DNA from: an uncultured Selenomonadales bacterium
GTDB taxonomy: Bacteria; Bacillota; Negativicutes; Selenomonadales; Selenomonadaceae
Reading direction: 5' to 3'
Length of the DNA: 32,598 bases
NCBI GenBank assembly: GCA_937910665.1
Contig: CALEPR010000048.1
Location: 1 to 32,598, forward strand
Each line of letters opens with the position of its first letter. Within the stretch, counting starts at the first letter, position 1. Shown in pieces: positions 7,292 to 16,469 of this stretch. The notes beneath the pieces are model-generated. The model saw nothing but the letters and a program-made list of their open reading frames with translations, had not been told where the DNA came from and ran no database searches. A program made the translations under genes and the position numbers.

Positions 7292-10200
7292 ATGGCGATG
7301 ACTATTTTAAACAACACGGCGGTACAGATGACACTCGGCGAATTGAATAAGAATATTTCAGAAGTCGGTAAAAATTTAAAAAAACTCTCGCTCGGAGAAA
7401 AGCTCACCAGCGCGGCTGATGATTCTGCAAACTTTGCAATTTCAGAAAAAATGCGAGTAAGGCTTCGCGCTCTTGAACAAGATCAGCAGAATGTGCAAAA
7501 TGGTAGCTCACTTTTGAATATAGCTGAGGCAGGAATACAAAGTCAGATTGATATTTTGAAAACTCTGCGCGAAAAAGTTGTTGACGCTTGCAACGATACA
7601 AATACCGAAGTTGATCGCAAAACTCTCCAAAAGGAAATGAATCAATTTTTAGATCAAATTGAACAAACTGCATACTACACTGAGTACAATACGCAAAAAA
7701 TTTTGATCGGCAATATGTGGATTGATGATACAAAGAGCGTTTATCAAGTTATCGGAGCACCGACTTTGGTTGGCGGTAGCGATGAACTCGATATAATTCC
7801 AAATATTTATCCTGTTCTTGATGGTTATACAGGTCCTTTCGATATTTTCAAAGAGTACGATCAGTATATCCAAAAATTGCCGGGGATTATCGAAGACTAC
7901 AATCCTACTTTGCCGGATACAGATTATACTGTCGAAGATTACTATGATCCCGAATACAGCTATGGAGATCATGCGATAAGTTACTATGCGCATCTGTATG
8001 GCGGAGTAACCGGTTCACCTGTGACAGTCACCAAAACGGAAAGTTTTTCTCAGCTTAATGGCTACGACGATCTTTTTCCAAATATTACAACTTCAATGAG
8101 CGCAACTGATATTCACGATGAATTGAATGAAAAAACTGTAAAAATCAATAATCGCGATTACGTTTTTACAACTTACGCTTGGAAAGATTACCGCGACGAT
8201 TCCACAGGACAGATACTCCCGCACATAAATTTGAACAGCATAAATTCCCGCGCAGATTTGATTAAAACCGTAACAAATTTGGCAAATGTTCCATACACAA
8301 CGACAGACACTGCTTCGAATACTTCCAGCTACTATCTCTATCCCGACGAATCTGATTTTGACACCGGTGTAACTCCTCCAACTTTGTCAGCTGATTATCT
8401 TTCCAGTTTAGATTCGCTCATTGCCTCTGAGTCAAGTTCGGGAACTGTATCAAGCGAAGATTGGCTGGACGAATCTACGGCTCAAGGCGTCGAGTATCAT
8501 GATGTTCAACATTATCACAAAGATGAACAAATTATTCATCACGCAGGACGCGATGAATACACAATTGATCACGCCTCGACGACGCGACTCGTTTCTCCTG
8601 CACAGTACGAAAGAGTGCTCATAGGATCGACAGTCGTATCGGCAGCATTTGGAGATGCGGGGCTTAATGGAAATTTCAGCGGTGGACGCGATGGACATGG
8701 CAGGACACATGGAAATTTTCAAGATCCCGATGCCGCTTTGTCGCAGGCTGCGAAAGCAACATTGGACTTCGATAATGTTTCTTTGAGTGCAAATCAAGCG
8801 TTTGTTTTAAATGGTGCGTCGCGAGCGGTTTACAGTTTCGTTGATGACGACAGCGGTTTGACTTATCAAGGTATGCACACTGCTTCAGATGGCAGGACAA
8901 GTACCAATTATTACACCATTGGACTTAGATCCACTTTTACAAATTTAGATTTAAGCGGCAACGGTTCAAACGTCGGCGTAAATTTGACAAAGACCAATAA
9001 TGGCAGCGGCACATACAGTTTGCATTTTGAAGCGCAATATCCCGGCGAATACGGCAATTCTTACTATGTTCGCAGTTATCCTAATGGACAATATGACTAC
9101 AGCGATACAATAACAGCCTACAGTTCAACGCTGGTTTCTGCCGCTGTTTACGAAACGGTGGATGCATGGACTGAAACTGTTCCCGCAGTTGAAGCTTGGG
9201 ACGAAACTATTCCTGCGCGAGATTGGGACATTTATACAGATTATTATGCATCTGATCCTTACGATGACGTTGGAAATTTTAATTATTCAGTATCCAGTGC
9301 CACTTCTGCAAATACTTTGAGCGCAAGTCCCGACGTAAAGGCAACTTACGTTATAAATGTTTCCGACGTCACTGACGAAACTTCAATGAATAAATTTTTA
9401 AAAGGAATTGCCGGAAAAGGTTTCTCATACTGCGATGCGCAAGCCATCGAATTTATAAATACTGATGATCCGCGCTCCATGTCGTCATTTAAAAAACTTG
9501 ATGTTTATGACAGCATTGTTGATCCCTCGCAAAAAGAATTTATGGACATAAATGGGCAGCGCGTAGTTGACCTCGCCGACGTAAAAACTCAAACGGCGAC
9601 AAATGTCAGCGACGGAATGACATTTTCAGAAGCATTTGCAAAAGCATTTGCCGATGCAGTACTTAAAGCATCCGGTGAAACTGCGCTTGCCAGTTATGGA
9701 TCGGATAGTCGGCTGAGTTATCTTTATCAGGAAGTTGACGCCGACGGAAATCCTTTAACGCAAACTGATTCTTACGGTAGGGCAGATCAACCAAAATATT
9801 CACTCAGTGCCACAAACAGTTCAGGTTTAGCAAATAAAATTATTGGCGTAAAAATTACTTCAGAAAAGCCCGGCAGCGCAGGAAATTCCGATCCTGTGGT
9901 CGGGTGGGAAGGAACACTTCGACACTACGACATAAATTTTGGCGAATATTTTGCTAACAAAAAATATTTTGACTTTCCTGACGATCTTTATGGAAAAGGT
10001 TTTCGCGTTTACTGCGCCACCGATCATGAACACTGGTTTAACTTCATTTTCAGTAACGGCACAGATCCCAACCGCCCTGAAGGTAGCGAAAATATTAAAG
10101 ACATTGTGATTGACGTTTCGAGCGTGAAAAATGCAAGCGATCTTGTAAATGCAATTTATGATTACGCTACGCCGGTTCTTACAGGCGACGATCCTGTTTA

Positions 10201-10834
10201 CAATCACATGATTCGAGTTGCCGCCGAATCTGACGAAGGCATTTTGACTGTGTACGACTTCAGACGCTGGAGTATTGACGACTTGGAGGAATATCCCGAC
10301 AAGCAGGAAAAAGGCGCGAAAATTGCTGACGGAATTCTTGACGACGTTATCAAAACAAGTGGATATTCTGACAGCACAGCTACGGATATTTTTGTTCGTG
10401 ATTTAGTAATTCAGCATACAGATCACGACAGCATGAACATACATATTAAAATTCCCGATATGCGCCTTAAACATTTGTTTAACAACTTGCCGGACGGTAG
10501 GGATATCCGCGACTACAGTTTAAATTCTGAGAGCGACAGAATTGCTTTACTGGGCAAAAAAAATCCGCCTGGCGGTTTGATAGACAAGGCAATAGATTAC
10601 GCAATAAAGGCAAATGTTATGGTCGGCGCACAAAACGCAAGACTTTCTACAACTTTTGATAATGTAGTCGTTCAGACTGAATCGACAACTTTGTCTGAAT
10701 CAACAATTCGTGACCTCGATATGGCAAAAGAAATGACTGCCTACACCAAGAATAATGTTTTAGCTCAGTCTGCGCAAGCGATGTTGGCGCAAGCCAATCA
10801 AAATCTTTCAAGCGTTTTGAGTTTGTTGCAGTAA
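7292..10834 (+). CDS. Giant flagellin with about 950-residue central insert
   Basis: This is a flagellar filament protein of 1180 aa, against the usual 270-550. Residues 1 to about 145 form a canonical N-terminal D0/D1 region (LNKNISEVGKNLKKLSLGEK, SAADDSANFAISEKMR, NDTNTEVDRKTLQ). Residues about 1097-1180 form the C-terminal D1/D0 region (STIRDLDMAKEM, then AMLAQANQNLSSVLSLLQ). Between them lies a surface-exposed insert rich in D, Y, S and T, with a His-rich patch (about 403-430), a tandem AWTETVPA/AWDETIPA motif (about 621-645) and at least two Cys. No HExxH protease motif is present. The start is ATG 7292 after AAGGAGG; ATG 7298 is an alternative. It is monocistronic, followed by a strong terminator. 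No other flagellar gene is in the window. Confidence 0.93.
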   Translation: MAMTILNNTAVQMTLGELNKNISEVGKNLKKLSLGEKLTSAADDSANFAISEKMRVRLRALEQDQQNVQNGSSLLNIAEAGIQSQIDILKTLREKVVDACNDTNTEVDRKTLQKEMNQFLDQIEQTAYYTEYNTQKILIGNMWIDDTKSVYQVIGAPTLVGGSDELDIIPNIYPVLDGYTGPFDIFKEYDQYIQKLPGIIEDYNPTLPDTDYTVEDYYDPEYSYGDHAISYYAHLYGGVTGSPVTVTKTESFSQLNGYDDLFPNITTSMSATDIHDELNEKTVKINNRDYVFTTYAWKDYRDDSTGQILPHINLNSINSRADLIKTVTNLANVPYTTTDTASNTSSYYLYPDESDFDTGVTPPTLSADYLSSLDSLIASESSSGTVSSEDWLDESTAQGVEYHDVQHYHKDEQIIHHAGRDEYTIDHASTTRLVSPAQYERVLIGSTVVSAAFGDAGLNGNFSGGRDGHGRTHGNFQDPDAALSQAAKATLDFDNVSLSANQAFVLNGASRAVYSFVDDDSGLTYQGMHTASDGRTSTNYYTIGLRSTFTNLDLSGNGSNVGVNLTKTNNGSGTYSLHFEAQYPGEYGNSYYVRSYPNGQYDYSDTITAYSSTLVSAAVYETVDAWTETVPAVEAWDETIPARDWDIYTDYYASDPYDDVGNFNYSVSSATSANTLSASPDVKATYVINVSDVTDETSMNKFLKGIAGKGFSYCDAQAIEFINTDDPRSMSSFKKLDVYDSIVDPSQKEFMDINGQRVVDLADVKTQTATNVSDGMTFSEAFAKAFADAVLKASGETALASYGSDSRLSYLYQEVDADGNPLTQTDSYGRADQPKYSLSATNSSGLANKIIGVKITSEKPGSAGNSDPVVGWEGTLRHYDINFGEYFANKKYFDFPDDLYGKGFRVYCATDHEHWFNFIFSNGTDPNRPEGSENIKDIVIDVSSVKNASDLVNAIYDYATPVLTGDDPVYNHMIRVAAESDEGILTVYDFRRWSIDDLEEYPDKQEKGAKIADGILDDVIKTSGYSDSTATDIFVRDLVIQHTDHDSMNIHIKIPDMRLKHLFNNLPDGRDIRDYSLNSESDRIALLGKKNPPGGLIDKAIDYAIKANVMVGAQNARLSTTFDNVVVQTESTTLSESTIRDLDMAKEMTAYTKNNVLAQSAQAMLAQANQNLSSVLSLLQ

Positions 10835-10862
10835 AAATTTTCTACGCAAAAAGGAAATAATG

Positions 10863-10896
10863 AAGTGCAGGAGGAAATATCTTCCTGCACTTTTTT
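10863..10896 (+). terminator. Strong intrinsic terminator of the flagellin gene
   Basis: AAGTGCAGGAGGA pairs with TCTTCCTGCACTT (one G-T pair) around a 4-base loop and is followed by a run of T. It starts 28 bases after the flagellin stop. Confidence 0.85.
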
Positions 10897-10915
10897 GGAA
10901 GGATTTTTACAGATT

Positions 10916-11863
10916 ATGAATTGCAGAAAACTTTTTACAAAAATCTTAGTCGCATGCGTTTTGTTTTTGTCGCCGACTGCCAACGCAAAATTTGAATCGC
11001 CTGTGCCTACGACTGAGTTTGAAAAAATGTCTTTCCCGCCTGTCTATCCAACTTATTCTTGGAGACCGATTGCCAACACAGAATTTTATCAAGTTCAAGT
11101 CGTTCAAGTGACAAGTTCAGGAGAAAAAATTGTTCGCGATTTAAAAAATACCGAAGGTTTCGATCGAGTGACGGACTTTCAACCTTTCACGGAAAAAGGA
11201 AAATATTTCTGGCGTGTTCGCGTCGTCAATCAAGAAAATATTCCGCTGAGTGATTGGTCGGAAAAAAAATTTTTTGAAGTCACTGCGCCTGTTAAGTTTG
11301 CAGTTTTGGGCGATAGCATTTCGCATGGCGGAGCGTCCTTCATTCCTTCAGGGCAAATTTCCTGCCAATGGGAAACTTTTTGCGATGTTCCTGTGAAAAA
11401 TATTGCGCGGAGCGGAGATACAACCGCGATGATGATTGAAAGATTTGAGCGAGACGTTTTACCTTTTCAGCCAAAAATTTTGATAATCTTCGGTGGAATA
11501 AATGATATTCGCGAAGGCGCGAGTGCAAAAAAAGTTATTCAAAATCTCAAAACTTTGCAGAAAAAATGTGCGGCGAATAAAATTACTCCTGTGTTTTGTA
11601 CCTTGACACCGATGAATGAAAAAATTTTGCGCGGCAAGGGAATTACTCTGACCAAAAGCGATTGGCGCGGCGAGCGAAAAAAAATCAATTCTTGGATATT
11701 GAAAAATAAATTTTCTGTCGATATTTCAAAAAATCTTTATGACGCTGACAGCGAACTTCGCGCAGATTTTACGCCGGACGGACTTCATCCCGATTTGCGC
11801 GGAAAAAAATTTATCGGCGAAGAAATTGAAAAATTTTTGCTTGAAAACTTTGCTGAGGAGTGA
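10916..11863 (+). CDS. Secreted SGNH/GDSL-family hydrolase with N-terminal FnIII-like domain
   Basis: This is a 315-aa periplasmic or exported esterase-type hydrolase. The signal peptide MNCRKLFTKILVACVLFLSP ends near TANA. Residues about 30-125 resemble a fibronectin III/beta-sandwich fold (YSWRPIANTEFYQVQVVQV, GKYFWRVRVVNQ). The catalytic domain has GDSIS (nucleophile S134), the GGIND block with its Asn, and DGLHPDLRG (D288, H291). The frame opens earlier at GTG 10865, but that lies inside the flagellin terminator, so I use ATG 10916; AAGGA lies about 12 bases upstream. queD follows after 7 bp, its ribosome binding site lying in the last codons of this gene. The substrate (carbohydrate ester, lipid or peptidoglycan acetyl group) is not determined. 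Confidence 0.85.
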   Translation: MNCRKLFTKILVACVLFLSPTANAKFESPVPTTEFEKMSFPPVYPTYSWRPIANTEFYQVQVVQVTSSGEKIVRDLKNTEGFDRVTDFQPFTEKGKYFWRVRVVNQENIPLSDWSEKKFFEVTAPVKFAVLGDSISHGGASFIPSGQISCQWETFCDVPVKNIARSGDTTAMMIERFERDVLPFQPKILIIFGGINDIREGASAKKVIQNLKTLQKKCAANKITPVFCTLTPMNEKILRGKGITLTKSDWRGERKKINSWILKNKFSVDISKNLYDADSELRADFTPDGLHPDLRGKKFIGEEIEKFLLENFAEE

Positions 11864-11870
11864 AAAAATT

Positions 11871-12242
11871 TTGTATGAATTGACTGTTGAATCTGCTTTT
11901 GAGGCGGCGCACAGAATTGAAAATTATCCCGGAAAGTGCGCTCGACTTCACGGACATAATTGGATTGTGGAAGCCGTTGCACAAGGAACTGAATTGAATG
12001 AGCTTGGAATTTTGATCGACTTCAAAGTTTTTAAAACGGAGCTGAATAAAATTCTTGACGAACTTGACCACAGATATTTGAATGAACTTGAAAATTTTGC
12101 AAAAAAAAATCCTACCGCAGAAAATATTGCGAAAGAAATTTTTGAAAAACTTTCTGCGTCGGAAATTTTCAGCGGCGAAACAAAATTAAAAGCAATTAAA
12201 ATTCATGAGTCGCCGAAATCTTGCGTGACTTATTTTCCATGA
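11871..12242 (+). CDS. queD: 6-carboxy-5,6,7,8-tetrahydropterin synthase (QueD/PTPS family)
   Basis: This 123-aa enzyme makes 6-carboxytetrahydropterin from dihydroneopterin triphosphate, an early step to preQ0 and queuosine. The Zn and catalytic residues are visible: the first His in FEAAHRIE, the Cys and two His in GKCARLHGHNW, and DELDHRYLN with its His. The C-terminal IKIHESPKSCVTY contains the substrate-binding Glu. I place the start at TTG 11871, ten bases after GAGGAG; the open frame extends back into the preceding gene. queC, queE and queF are not in the window. It is probably co-transcribed with the SGNH hydrolase gene and pheA. Confidence 0.9.
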   Translation: MYELTVESAFEAAHRIENYPGKCARLHGHNWIVEAVAQGTELNELGILIDFKVFKTELNKILDELDHRYLNELENFAKKNPTAENIAKEIFEKLSASEIFSGETKLKAIKIHESPKSCVTYFP

Positions 12243-12267
12243 AAAAAATTTTCGGAGGTGATCTTTT

Positions 12268-13143
12268 TTGAAAAAACTTGGAGTTTTGGGACCGCGCGGA
12301 ACTCATTCGGAGGCGGCGGCGAATTATTTGCAAAAAATTTCTGAAGAAAAATTTGAACTTGTAATTTGTTCGGAGATTTTTGAAATTTTGCACAAGGTTG
12401 AGAAAGGAATATTGGACAGTGGATTTGTGCCGGTAGAAAATTCGCTGGAAGGCTCAATAAATATCACGCTGGATACATTGGCGCGAAGTAAAACTTTGAT
12501 AATAAATCGCGAATTGGTTTGGAGGATTCACAATCATTTAATGGCGAAGGAAGGAACAAAACTTTCCGAAGTCACAAAAATTTTTTCTCACGCCCAGCCA
12601 ATTTCGCAATGCAGAAGATATTTGCATAAAAATTTTCCTGACGCTGAATTTATCATAACGCCGAGTACTGCGCGGGCAGCGGAAATTGTTGCTAACTCTG
12701 AAGAAAATTTTGCGGCAATTTGCAGCGAACGCGCAGGAGAATTGAATGGACTGAAAATTTTGGCTGAGGAAATTCAGGACAATAAATTTAACAGCACGCG
12801 ATTTTTTGAAATTTGTCGCTGTGGAGAAAATTACGATGAAAATAATATTTCCGGAGATAAAATTTCTCTGGTTTGTATGGTTGACGGCAGTCAGGCAGGT
12901 TCGCTCTATTCTGTGCTTGAAGAATTTGCGACAAGAAAAATAAATATGACGCACATTGAATCTCGTCCCGCGCGGCTCGAATTGGGCGAATATATTTTTT
13001 TCTTCGACCTTGAAACAAATGTTGATAAAAAACTTTTGCTTGAATCAATTTCAGCCGTCCGCGAAAAAAGTATCTGGCTAAAAAATCTCGGCTCTTTTCC
13101 GATCATAAATCTCCTGAATCACAGCGCAAATTCTCAGTCGTAA
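12268..13143 (+). CDS. pheA: Prephenate dehydratase
   Basis: This 291-aa enzyme decarboxylates and dehydrates prephenate to phenylpyruvate in phenylalanine synthesis. The catalytic domain begins LGVLGPRGTHSEAAA and includes GFVPVENSLEGSI and the active-site TRF (NSTRFFEI). A C-terminal ACT domain follows, with the allosteric ESRPARLELGEYIFFFDLE segment that binds phenylalanine. There is no chorismate mutase domain, so it is the monofunctional Firmicutes-type enzyme. The start is TTG 12268, seven bases after GGAGGTG, 25 bp behind queD. Feedback inhibition by Phe is expected from the ACT domain. Confidence 0.95.
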   Translation: MKKLGVLGPRGTHSEAAANYLQKISEEKFELVICSEIFEILHKVEKGILDSGFVPVENSLEGSINITLDTLARSKTLIINRELVWRIHNHLMAKEGTKLSEVTKIFSHAQPISQCRRYLHKNFPDAEFIITPSTARAAEIVANSEENFAAICSERAGELNGLKILAEEIQDNKFNSTRFFEICRCGENYDENNISGDKISLVCMVDGSQAGSLYSVLEEFATRKINMTHIESRPARLELGEYIFFFDLETNVDKKLLLESISAVREKSIWLKNLGSFPIINLLNHSANSQS

Positions 13144-13165
13144 CGATCCCGCAACAAAAATTTTC

Positions 13166-13194
13166 TTGACGCATTTGTTTTTTTATGTTAGCAT
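13166..13194 (+). promoter_or_regulatory. Promoter of tRNA-Glu
   Basis: TTGACG and TAGCAT are separated by 17 bp; the -10 ends 17 bases before the mature 5' end. Confidence 0.6.
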
Positions 13195-13211
13195 TTGCGG
13201 CGTTGAATGTT

Positions 13212-13286
13212 GGCGCCTTCGTCAAGTGGTTAAGACACCGCCCTCTCACGGCGGGTTCAAGGGTTCGAATCCCTTAGGCGTCACCA
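13212..13286 (+). tRNA. tRNA-Glu (anticodon CUC), CCA encoded
   Basis: The acceptor GGCGCCT pairs with AGGCGTC (one G-T), followed by A and CCA. The anticodon stem CCGCC/GGCGG encloses loop CTCTCAC, giving anticodon CTC, which reads GAG. The T arm is AGGGTTCGAATCCCT. The D loop AAGTGGTTAAGAC is typical of bacterial tRNA-Glu. It stands alone with its own promoter and terminator. Confidence 0.96.
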
Positions 13287-13300
13287 AGATTGCAATTAAC

Positions 13301-13328
13301 AAGCGTTGTCATTGCGGCAACGCTTTTT
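13301..13328 (+). terminator. Terminator of tRNA-Glu
   Basis: AAGCGTTG and CAACGCTT pair perfectly around a 9-base loop and are followed by further T residues, 14 bases after the CCA end. Confidence 0.85.
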
Positions 13329-13351
13329 CGATTTCAAGACAAAAATTTTTT

Positions 13352-13380
13352 CTGTCAGCGCAATTACAAAAAAATATAAT
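13352..13380 (+). promoter_or_regulatory. Candidate promoter of the EAL-domain gene
   Basis: CTGTCA and a perfect TATAAT are separated by 17 bp, 82 bp before the start codon. A second TATAAT occurs at 13402-13407, inside a Fur-box-like palindrome. Confidence 0.45.
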
Positions 13381-13400
13381 AGATAATTTTTTAGAATAGT

Positions 13401-13415
13401 GTATAATGATTATCT
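13401..13415. promoter_or_regulatory. Fur-box-like palindrome upstream of the EAL gene
   Basis: GTATAAT-G-ATTATCT matches the 7-1-7 Fur consensus TGATAAT-N-ATTATCA at 11 of 14 half-site positions. It lies just downstream of the predicted promoter, where repressor binding would block transcription. It is predicted from consensus only. Confidence 0.4.
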
Positions 13416-13462
13416 GCAGACTGATTGAGAAAAATAATTTTTCAGGCTGAGGAGATGATAAC

Positions 13463-16444
13463 TTGAGGAAAATTTTTATAGCGGCGGTTGCGATAATTTT
13501 TTTATTGAACTTGTCAGTTTATCTTGCGGCAGAGAGTGCTCCCGCAACTAATTTTGACTCTAACCCGGGCGAATATGAGTCGACAGGAAAAATTGATCTT
13601 TCGCCGTGGGATTTTGATGTTTTCAAAGTTGGTTATGTCAAAAACACAAATTTTATTTTTGAGGATCGCCCTCGACACAAAATCGGCTACGGTTACGACT
13701 ACATGAGATTTTTGGAAATGTATGCGAATTGTAAATTTGAATTTGTCGAATATGAAACTTGGGATTTGCTCGTGGCTGCCTTCGAGAATAAAGAAATTGA
13801 TATGATGCCCGGAATGCCCGGCGACTGGAGAAAAATTCCAAACGCCCTCCGCACCGCTCATGTCATTGGTCGTTTTCCGATGGAGCTTGTAGTTAAAGAT
13901 AAAAAAATTAAGCCGAATATGAAAATTGGAACTTTGACTTCAAGTTATCCTGCTCCGGCTTTCCCCAGCATTGCGAAGTCTGAAGGAATGGATTATCAGG
14001 AGGTTTCATTTTCCAACTATGAACAGATGATAGAGGCTTACAAGACAGGAGAAATTGACGGCTATGTTTCCGCACTTTTAAAGCCTCGAGGCGTTTCGGA
14101 TGTAATCGCGCTTTTCGACAGACAAAGTTACAGATTGATTATCCATTCAGATAATAAGACTTTGTTCGACAGAATGGATTTGGCGATGGATCAAATGCTT
14201 TTGGTTCAAACTAACTTGCGCGACAAATTAAATCAAAGATATATGTTGCAAAGTGAACTTCCGCTTGTCCTTAGTAAAGAGGAACGCGATTACCTTGCTG
14301 CGCGAAAAAAATTAAAAGCGGCGATGTTTTTGCACTATCAACCTTTCTCCTACCATGATGAGCAGGGAAACTTGACAGGACTATTTCCTGAGTTAATTCA
14401 CAAAATTGCTGACGATTTAGGAATTGAAATTGAAATTATTGAAACTCACTCGATTAAAGAAACTCAAGATTTAATTCAGAGCGGCGGAGTTGATATCGTC
14501 GCCGACACAATTTTGGATCACAGTTGGGGCAGCGATTCAAATATCAATCTCACTCAATCATATTTGACTTACGAATATGCCGCCGCCACTCGCACAGGTT
14601 ACAAATTGAATCCTGATGATAATCCGATTGTCGCCTATGTGCCGAATATGATTTTATCTCCAAATATCCTCACGAATGAAATTCCTGCCGACAGACTTTT
14701 GAAGTGCAGGAGTTGGGAAGAATGTTTGCAAGCCGTGAGCGACGGCAGAGCAGATGTCACTTACATTTTGAAAAGTGCGATTCAACCTCTTTGCAATGAA
14801 ACAGGAAATTATGGAATTGAAATTTCCTCGACAACTTATTTCACTGAACCTTGCGCCTTAGGTGTCTATGCTTATGAAAATCCTCAGCTCTGGCACATTT
14901 TGAACGTGGAAATAAATCATGTCAGTTCAGCTTGGATTCAAAATGTTTTAAACAAACACAGAGTGGCGACTGCGGCTCTTACGCCAATGTATTTAATTTA
15001 TCATCATCCTATGCGAGTGATTATTTTTATAACTTTGCTGGCGATTGGAATAGGTTGGTTGATTATCTACAAAAACAGAATGCAACAGCGTCACTTTGAA
15101 CTTGTTCAGCACATGGCGTACACGGATTTAAGATATAATTTGCCGAATGTTCCTTGGCTTGAGAAAGAGGTTCCGAACCTTTTCGCGAAGGTGAAAGATT
15201 CCGAGCCGAATATGCAAACTTTCTTTGTAATTTTTTCTATGGATTCCGGAGTAACAGTCGCGGAGGAGTCAGGCAGAAAAATTATCGACAAAACTTTCAA
15301 AGGCATGGCGGCGGACGTTGCAACCGATAAGCCTGTAATTTGTGTTGCCGCAGGAATTGATGTTGAAAATTTAATTTGTTTCTGTAAAGCAGAAAATCTT
15401 GAAACAATTTCAAACTGGGCTGAAATGGTTGTTAATGCCTACAGCTACGCTTACACGGTGGATGCACAGGCAAGAGTTGTTTTGCACACAAAGGCAGGTA
15501 TCAGCAGCTACACTCCCGCAATTTATGTCCAGCAAGCTATTGACCGCGCAATTACTGCTTGCCGTCACAAGTCAAATGATAGTGTGGTAGTCTTTGATGA
15601 AAAATTAGAAGAACAGATGACAACTCAGCATGTGATTGAAAGTAAAATGCAACAGGCACTTTACGACGATGAATTTAAAGCGTACTATCAGCCGAAATAT
15701 GATTTAAAGACGCGGAAAATTGTAGGCGCGGAAGCTCTGGTGCGTTGGATTAGTCCTGAAACAGGTTTTATGCCGCCGGGAAAATTTATTCCGCTGTTCG
15801 AGGAAAATGGTTTTGTAATTCAGGTTGATTATTACATTTTGGAAAAAACTTTTCAACTTCAGAAAGACAGACTGGAGTCGGGCAAGGAAGTTATTCCGAT
15901 TTCAGTAAATCAATCGCGCTTGCATATGACTGAGGAAGGTTATCTGGAAAAGATGAAGGCGATAGTCGAAAAATATAATATTCCTGCAGGTTTAATTGAA
16001 TTGGAAGTTACTGAAACAATGTTCGGAGACTTCGACAACAAAGCAAGTCAGCAAAACGCGATTAAAGTTGTTCAAGGACTTCACGAACTTGGTTTCCCGC
16101 TGTCGGTTGATGATTTTGGTTCGGGATATTCTTCGTTCGGCTTGCTGGGAATTTTGCCGATGGAAGTTATGAAGATAGACAGATCGGTTTTGACAGGCGC
16201 GGACACTTCCGAGCGCATGAAAGAAATTTTAGCTTACGTCATTAAACTCGGTCACGCTCTGGACATGGAAGTTCTTTGCGAAGGAATTGAAACTCGCGAG
16301 CAAGAAATTTTGCTTTTGGGGTTAGGTTGCAGACTTGGCCAAGGATTTTTCAATGCCAAGCCGATGCCTGTCGATGAATTTGAAAAATTTTTTGAACAGC
16401 GCAACGCAGAAGTCGTCGCAGGAACAGTTTCAATTCCCGAATAG
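13463..16444 (+). CDS. Membrane-bound EAL-domain c-di-GMP phosphodiesterase with two periplasmic solute-binding domains
   Basis: This is a 993-aa sensor-effector. A signal/anchor (RKIFIAAVAIIFLLNLSVYLAA) is followed by two tandem periplasmic solute-binding (SBP_bac_3) domains, about residues 50-265 and 285-500. A transmembrane helix lies near 519-537 (IIFITLLAIGIGWLIIY). A degenerate GGDEF domain follows, where the GGDEF motif reads AAGID. The C-terminal EAL domain has all the residues I would expect for catalysis: EAL (757-759), NQS, ELEVTET, DDFGSGYSS (D883, D884), MKIDRS, CEGIET and GQGFF. It probably hydrolyses c-di-GMP in response to a small periplasmic ligand such as an amino acid. The start is TTG 13463 with GAGGAG-type signal upstream. 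It is monocistronic with a terminator at 16470. Confidence 0.92.
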   Translation: MRKIFIAAVAIIFLLNLSVYLAAESAPATNFDSNPGEYESTGKIDLSPWDFDVFKVGYVKNTNFIFEDRPRHKIGYGYDYMRFLEMYANCKFEFVEYETWDLLVAAFENKEIDMMPGMPGDWRKIPNALRTAHVIGRFPMELVVKDKKIKPNMKIGTLTSSYPAPAFPSIAKSEGMDYQEVSFSNYEQMIEAYKTGEIDGYVSALLKPRGVSDVIALFDRQSYRLIIHSDNKTLFDRMDLAMDQMLLVQTNLRDKLNQRYMLQSELPLVLSKEERDYLAARKKLKAAMFLHYQPFSYHDEQGNLTGLFPELIHKIADDLGIEIEIIETHSIKETQDLIQSGGVDIVADTILDHSWGSDSNINLTQSYLTYEYAAATRTGYKLNPDDNPIVAYVPNMILSPNILTNEIPADRLLKCRSWEECLQAVSDGRADVTYILKSAIQPLCNETGNYGIEISSTTYFTEPCALGVYAYENPQLWHILNVEINHVSSAWIQNVLNKHRVATAALTPMYLIYHHPMRVIIFITLLAIGIGWLIIYKNRMQQRHFELVQHMAYTDLRYNLPNVPWLEKEVPNLFAKVKDSEPNMQTFFVIFSMDSGVTVAEESGRKIIDKTFKGMAADVATDKPVICVAAGIDVENLICFCKAENLETISNWAEMVVNAYSYAYTVDAQARVVLHTKAGISSYTPAIYVQQAIDRAITACRHKSNDSVVVFDEKLEEQMTTQHVIESKMQQALYDDEFKAYYQPKYDLKTRKIVGAEALVRWISPETGFMPPGKFIPLFEENGFVIQVDYYILEKTFQLQKDRLESGKEVIPISVNQSRLHMTEEGYLEKMKAIVEKYNIPAGLIELEVTETMFGDFDNKASQQNAIKVVQGLHELGFPLSVDDFGSGYSSFGLLGILPMEVMKIDRSVLTGADTSERMKEILAYVIKLGHALDMEVLCEGIETREQEILLLGLGCRLGQGFFNAKPMPVDEFEKFFEQRNAEVVAGTVSIPE

Positions 16445-16469
16445 TTTCGAAAAAAATTTTTGTAATGTT

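Noticed and set aside
7292..10834. Flagellinolysin (metalloprotease-bearing flagellin)
   Set aside because: I looked for HExxH in the insert and found none; the His-rich patch does not fit that motif.
10865..10915. GTG start giving a 332-aa SGNH hydrolase
   Set aside because: These bases form the flagellin terminator hairpin, and the signal peptide begins only at ATG 10916.
12538..13106. Antisense open frames within pheA
   Set aside because: They lack start signals and mirror the codon bias of the real gene on the other strand.
13166..13399. 77-codon open frame over the tRNA
   Set aside because: It spans the tRNA-Glu gene, its promoter and terminator, and has no ribosome binding site.
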